Part shown: positions 35,020-37,087 of the stretch, piece by piece
Position numbering within the stretch: the stretch's first letter is position 1
Layout: every line of letters starts with the position of its first letter
Assembly (NCBI RefSeq): GCF_009496155.1
Contig: NZ_WIJP01000018.1
Location: forward strand, 1 to 37,087
DNA length: 37,087 bases
Direction of reading: 5' to 3'
DNA from: Streptococcus mitis
GTDB taxonomy: Bacteria; Bacillota; Bacilli; Lactobacillales; Streptococcaceae
Position numbers and translations under genes: made by a program
Notes under the pieces: model-generated
The model's input: the letters and a program-made list of their open reading frames with translations, nothing else
Databases searched by the model: none
Told to the model about the DNA's origin: nothing

Positions 35020-36879
35020 TTACTTTTCCTTCCCGTAGAAAGCATGATTCAGCTTTTTATCTTGAGCGGAAATCCCGTAATCAATATCGTCAATATCCGA
35101 GTAATTCACGTATAGATTGTTATTATCAATAATCTCAGATAGGATTTGCTTTTGTTCTGCTAATGAAAGCTTTTCAAATTCATTCTTTTTCAACTTTTTA
35201 GGGTCAATGCGGTAGGAAAGGAATGATGATTTTTTCGCAAGTTCAAAGACTTCAAGCAGTTTTTCTTTTGTTGTCGCCTCAAGAATTTCATTTTTGAATT
35301 CCTGAACATCATTTTTGAGTTCGCAGTAGACAAACGAACCTCCACCCTGCCAGTCGACAGATTTTGAAATACCACCTTGTTCGCCCTCAATCACTTTTTC
35401 CAAACGTTTAACGGACACGGTCTCAATGTAGTCCATTTGTTCAATACCAATGTACTGGCGGTTCATTTTGTGGGCAACGGCTGCTGTTGTACCTGATCCG
35501 AGGTGGTAATCTAGGACGATGTCACCATCATCGGTCGTTAAATCAATAAACTTTTTAACCAGCTGTTCTGGCTTAGGGTAATCAAAAACTTTTTCTTTGA
35601 AAATTTCTTCTAAAACTTTAGTTCCCTGACCAGAAAAACTTTCATCAATCCAAGATGTAAAAACTGTTTGTTTCTTCCCATCACCTTTATATATTTTTTC
35701 GTAGAGCTCTGTTCTACCATCTTTTTCAAGTGACACTACCATATCATTTTTTATAGCTTCTTCAAGTCTATTTTTACTCCATCTCCAGCACCCATCATCT
35801 CCATTCGGTAAGATTGGCAATACTTTATTACCCTCAAATTCAACTTCATAGAAGAGGTTAGGGCGGTCTTCTCTTCGACTGTTGCTTCCCCATTTTCGAA
35901 TAAGCTGAGTTTTATAGTTTCCTCGGCTATCTTCATAAGCATAGTTTGAAGTGTCTTCGATAAAAGCTTTATTCAAGACTGCTCGTTCTTTATTTTTTGC
36001 GTAAAAAATTATAGTTTCGTGAATTTGAGCAACATATTTACTATCTTGACGACCTCCTCGACCTTTCCAGACAATATTTGAGATAAAATTATTTCTGCTG
36101 AACACCTCATCCATCAAAACTTTTAGATATGCTTGTTCATTGTCATCACATTGTACAAAAATTAAGCCATCATCACTCAGCAACTCTCGAGCCACCTCTA
36201 AACGATTCTTCATAAAAATTAACCATGTTGAATGATTGAAGTTATCATTGTAATTAAAGCTATCATTACCTGTATTGTAAGGCGGATCAATATAAATGAG
36301 CTTGACCTTCCCAGCAAAACGTTTTTTCAAACTATGCAGAACGATAAGATTATTCCCTTTGATGATAAGATTATCAGTATCTGCTAACTCTTCCACTTCA
36401 TGTTCGCCATCTTTGTCATAGCGTTTAAAGTTAGTCAAGACCTTATCATCCAGCAAGCGATTGATTTCTGTTGGAGCGAGTGTTTCATTAAAGAAAACCT
36501 CTTGACGTTTAGCATCGTCCCTAGTCTGTCCACCCTCAAGTATGCAGTCTTTGTATGGAAAATTGAGAACAACTTCTTGATTTTCAGAAATGTACTTATT
36601 TTCAGTTGCAAGACCAATTTTCGTCTTATAAGCCGTAAAACTGTCTGGGAGAAACTCCTTGTTGTTCAGAAACTGTAAAAAGACATCTTTCTTAAAGACG
36701 AGCACACCTGTCTCCAGCTTAGAAAAGAAGTGATTAGAGATTTTTCCATCACTCATCAAGAGATTGAGAAGTTCTGGATTATATTGTCTTGCCAGCTCTG
36801 TTAATTTATTCTTATTAAGCACACCTTCCACCATAAAGGTGTCATTTTGTGCCAGAAGCTGTTCCAGTTCTTGTTTCAT
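35020..36879 (-). CDS. mod: Type III DNA methyltransferase subunit (Mod)
   Basis: Mod methylates adenine in an asymmetric recognition site and guides Res. The 619-residue protein shows the beta-class order: catalytic IDPPYNTGND (DPPY at 198-201) first and the SAM-binding LDYHLGSGTTAAVA (457-470) later, with the variable target-recognition region between (about 280-420). Upstream of the ATG an AAAGG lies ten bases away, preceded by a leader containing two 36-bp repeats. The recognition site cannot be predicted from sequence. No simple-sequence repeat lies inside the frame. Confidence 0.95.
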   Translation of the reverse strand: MKQELEQLLAQNDTFMVEGVLNKNKLTELARQYNPELLNLLMSDGKISNHFFSKLETGVLVFKKDVFLQFLNNKEFLPDSFTAYKTKIGLATENKYISENQEVVLNFPYKDCILEGGQTRDDAKRQEVFFNETLAPTEINRLLDDKVLTNFKRYDKDGEHEVEELADTDNLIIKGNNLIVLHSLKKRFAGKVKLIYIDPPYNTGNDSFNYNDNFNHSTWLIFMKNRLEVARELLSDDGLIFVQCDDNEQAYLKVLMDEVFSRNNFISNIVWKGRGGRQDSKYVAQIHETIIFYAKNKERAVLNKAFIEDTSNYAYEDSRGNYKTQLIRKWGSNSRREDRPNLFYEVEFEGNKVLPILPNGDDGCWRWSKNRLEEAIKNDMVVSLEKDGRTELYEKIYKGDGKKQTVFTSWIDESFSGQGTKVLEEIFKEKVFDYPKPEQLVKKFIDLTTDDGDIVLDYHLGSGTTAAVAHKMNRQYIGIEQMDYIETVSVKRLEKVIEGEQGGISKSVDWQGGGSFVYCELKNDVQEFKNEILEATTKEKLLEVFELAKKSSFLSYRIDPKKLKKNEFEKLSLAEQKQILSEIIDNNNLYVNYSDIDDIDYGISAQDKKLNHAFYGKEK

Positions 36880-36924
36880 ATAAAGTTTACCTTTCAGTTA
36901 TAATTTAGCGAAGGACTGATAGGA

Positions 36925-36996
36925 TTCCTTTATTATGAATATAATAAAGGAAGGGTACCCTTCCTTTATTATGAATATAATAAAGGAAGGGTACCC
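36925..36996. repeat. Two exact 36-bp tandem repeats, each a palindrome, in the mod leader
   Basis: 36925-36960 and 36961-36996 are identical. Each contains TTCCTTTATTAT, GAAT, ATAATAAAGGAA (12-bp arms). GGGTACCC at the junction makes a further palindrome spanning both copies. They lie between the promoter and the mod ATG, so mod mRNA can form alternative strong hairpins. Confidence 0.97.
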
Positions 36997-37024
36997 TTCG
37001 GGTTTTTCAAATTTTTCTGACTCT

Positions 37025-37055
37025 ATTATAGCATATTTTGAGTCGGTTCTCACAA
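37025..37055 (-). promoter_or_regulatory. Promoter of the mod-res-ATPase operon
   Basis: TGCTATAAT extended -10 (37025-37033, minus), with TTGTGA (37050-37055) as a weak -35 at a long 19-base spacing. The predicted leader is about 140 nt. GAGTCGGT (37040-37047) and ACCGACTC (37070-37077) form an inverted repeat around the -35 region, a possible operator. Confidence 0.65.
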
Positions 37056-37087
37056 TCTTCTTGTTACTTACCGACTCCCAATTTCTT

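Noticed and set aside
36925..36996. 36-bp repeats as CRISPR repeats
   Set aside because: The two units are directly adjacent with no spacer, and no cas genes are present.
1..37087. tRNA, rRNA, prophage or transposase genes
   Set aside because: No sequence with tRNA arms, rRNA motifs, integrase or transposase features was seen on either strand.

Overview
The window reads as chromosome of a mitis-group Streptococcus (S. mitis, S. pneumoniae or a close relative). The grounds are: low-GC sequence with TGnTATAAT extended -10 promoters; a BOX element typical of pneumococcus and its relatives; the start of an IgA1 protease gene with the streptococcal N-terminal LPxTG layout; RexAB; and a pneumococcal-type polyamine operon. 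As I recall them, S. pneumoniae keeps iga/rexAB and the polyamine block at separate loci. Their closeness here argues for a relative or a rearranged strain; this is from memory and unchecked.

Layout. 1-1185: 5' part of iga (minus), with a 17-residue repeat array. 1429-9547: rexB-rexA plus a zinc-motif protein of unknown function (minus). 9665-12287: a HAD phosphatase, then a BcrA-type ABC exporter (plus). 12327-13903: a sensor kinase/response regulator pair (minus) convergent with the exporter. 14081-20752: a tightly overlapping six-gene polyamine operon (speA-speE-carboxynorspermidine dehydrogenase-nspC-aguA-aguB, minus). It is preceded by a roughly 330-nt leader that looks strongly folded and ends in an intrinsic terminator before speA. 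21376-22835: a 98-bp direct duplication of the 5' end of a VIT-family transporter gene, flanking an orphan zinc-finger gene. 22825-23672: the intact VIT gene and a BOX element. 23714-26587: a BceAB-type transporter with a 36-codon gene in front of it (minus). 26990-27747: a secreted protein and a small membrane protein (plus). 27881-30777: tex-sprT and a PspC-domain gene (minus). 30871-36879: a type III restriction-modification operon (mod-res) followed by an OLD/ABC-like ATPase gene (minus), with tandem palindromic repeats in the mod leader.

How the parts work together. RexAB processes DNA ends. The polyamine operon contains the enzymes for arginine to agmatine to N-carbamoylputrescine to putrescine, and two possible routes onward to spermidine. 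The two ABC exporters look like antimicrobial-peptide or envelope-stress defence. The mod-res-ATPase operon looks like phage defence; its ATPase ends in an RNxxxH motif typical of HEPN ribonucleases, which suggests a second, abortive layer behind restriction.

The most interesting unexplained elements are the structured speA leader RNA, the ATPase with its HEPN-like tail, the repeat-duplicated mod leader, and the orphan gene inserted between duplicated transporter 5' ends.
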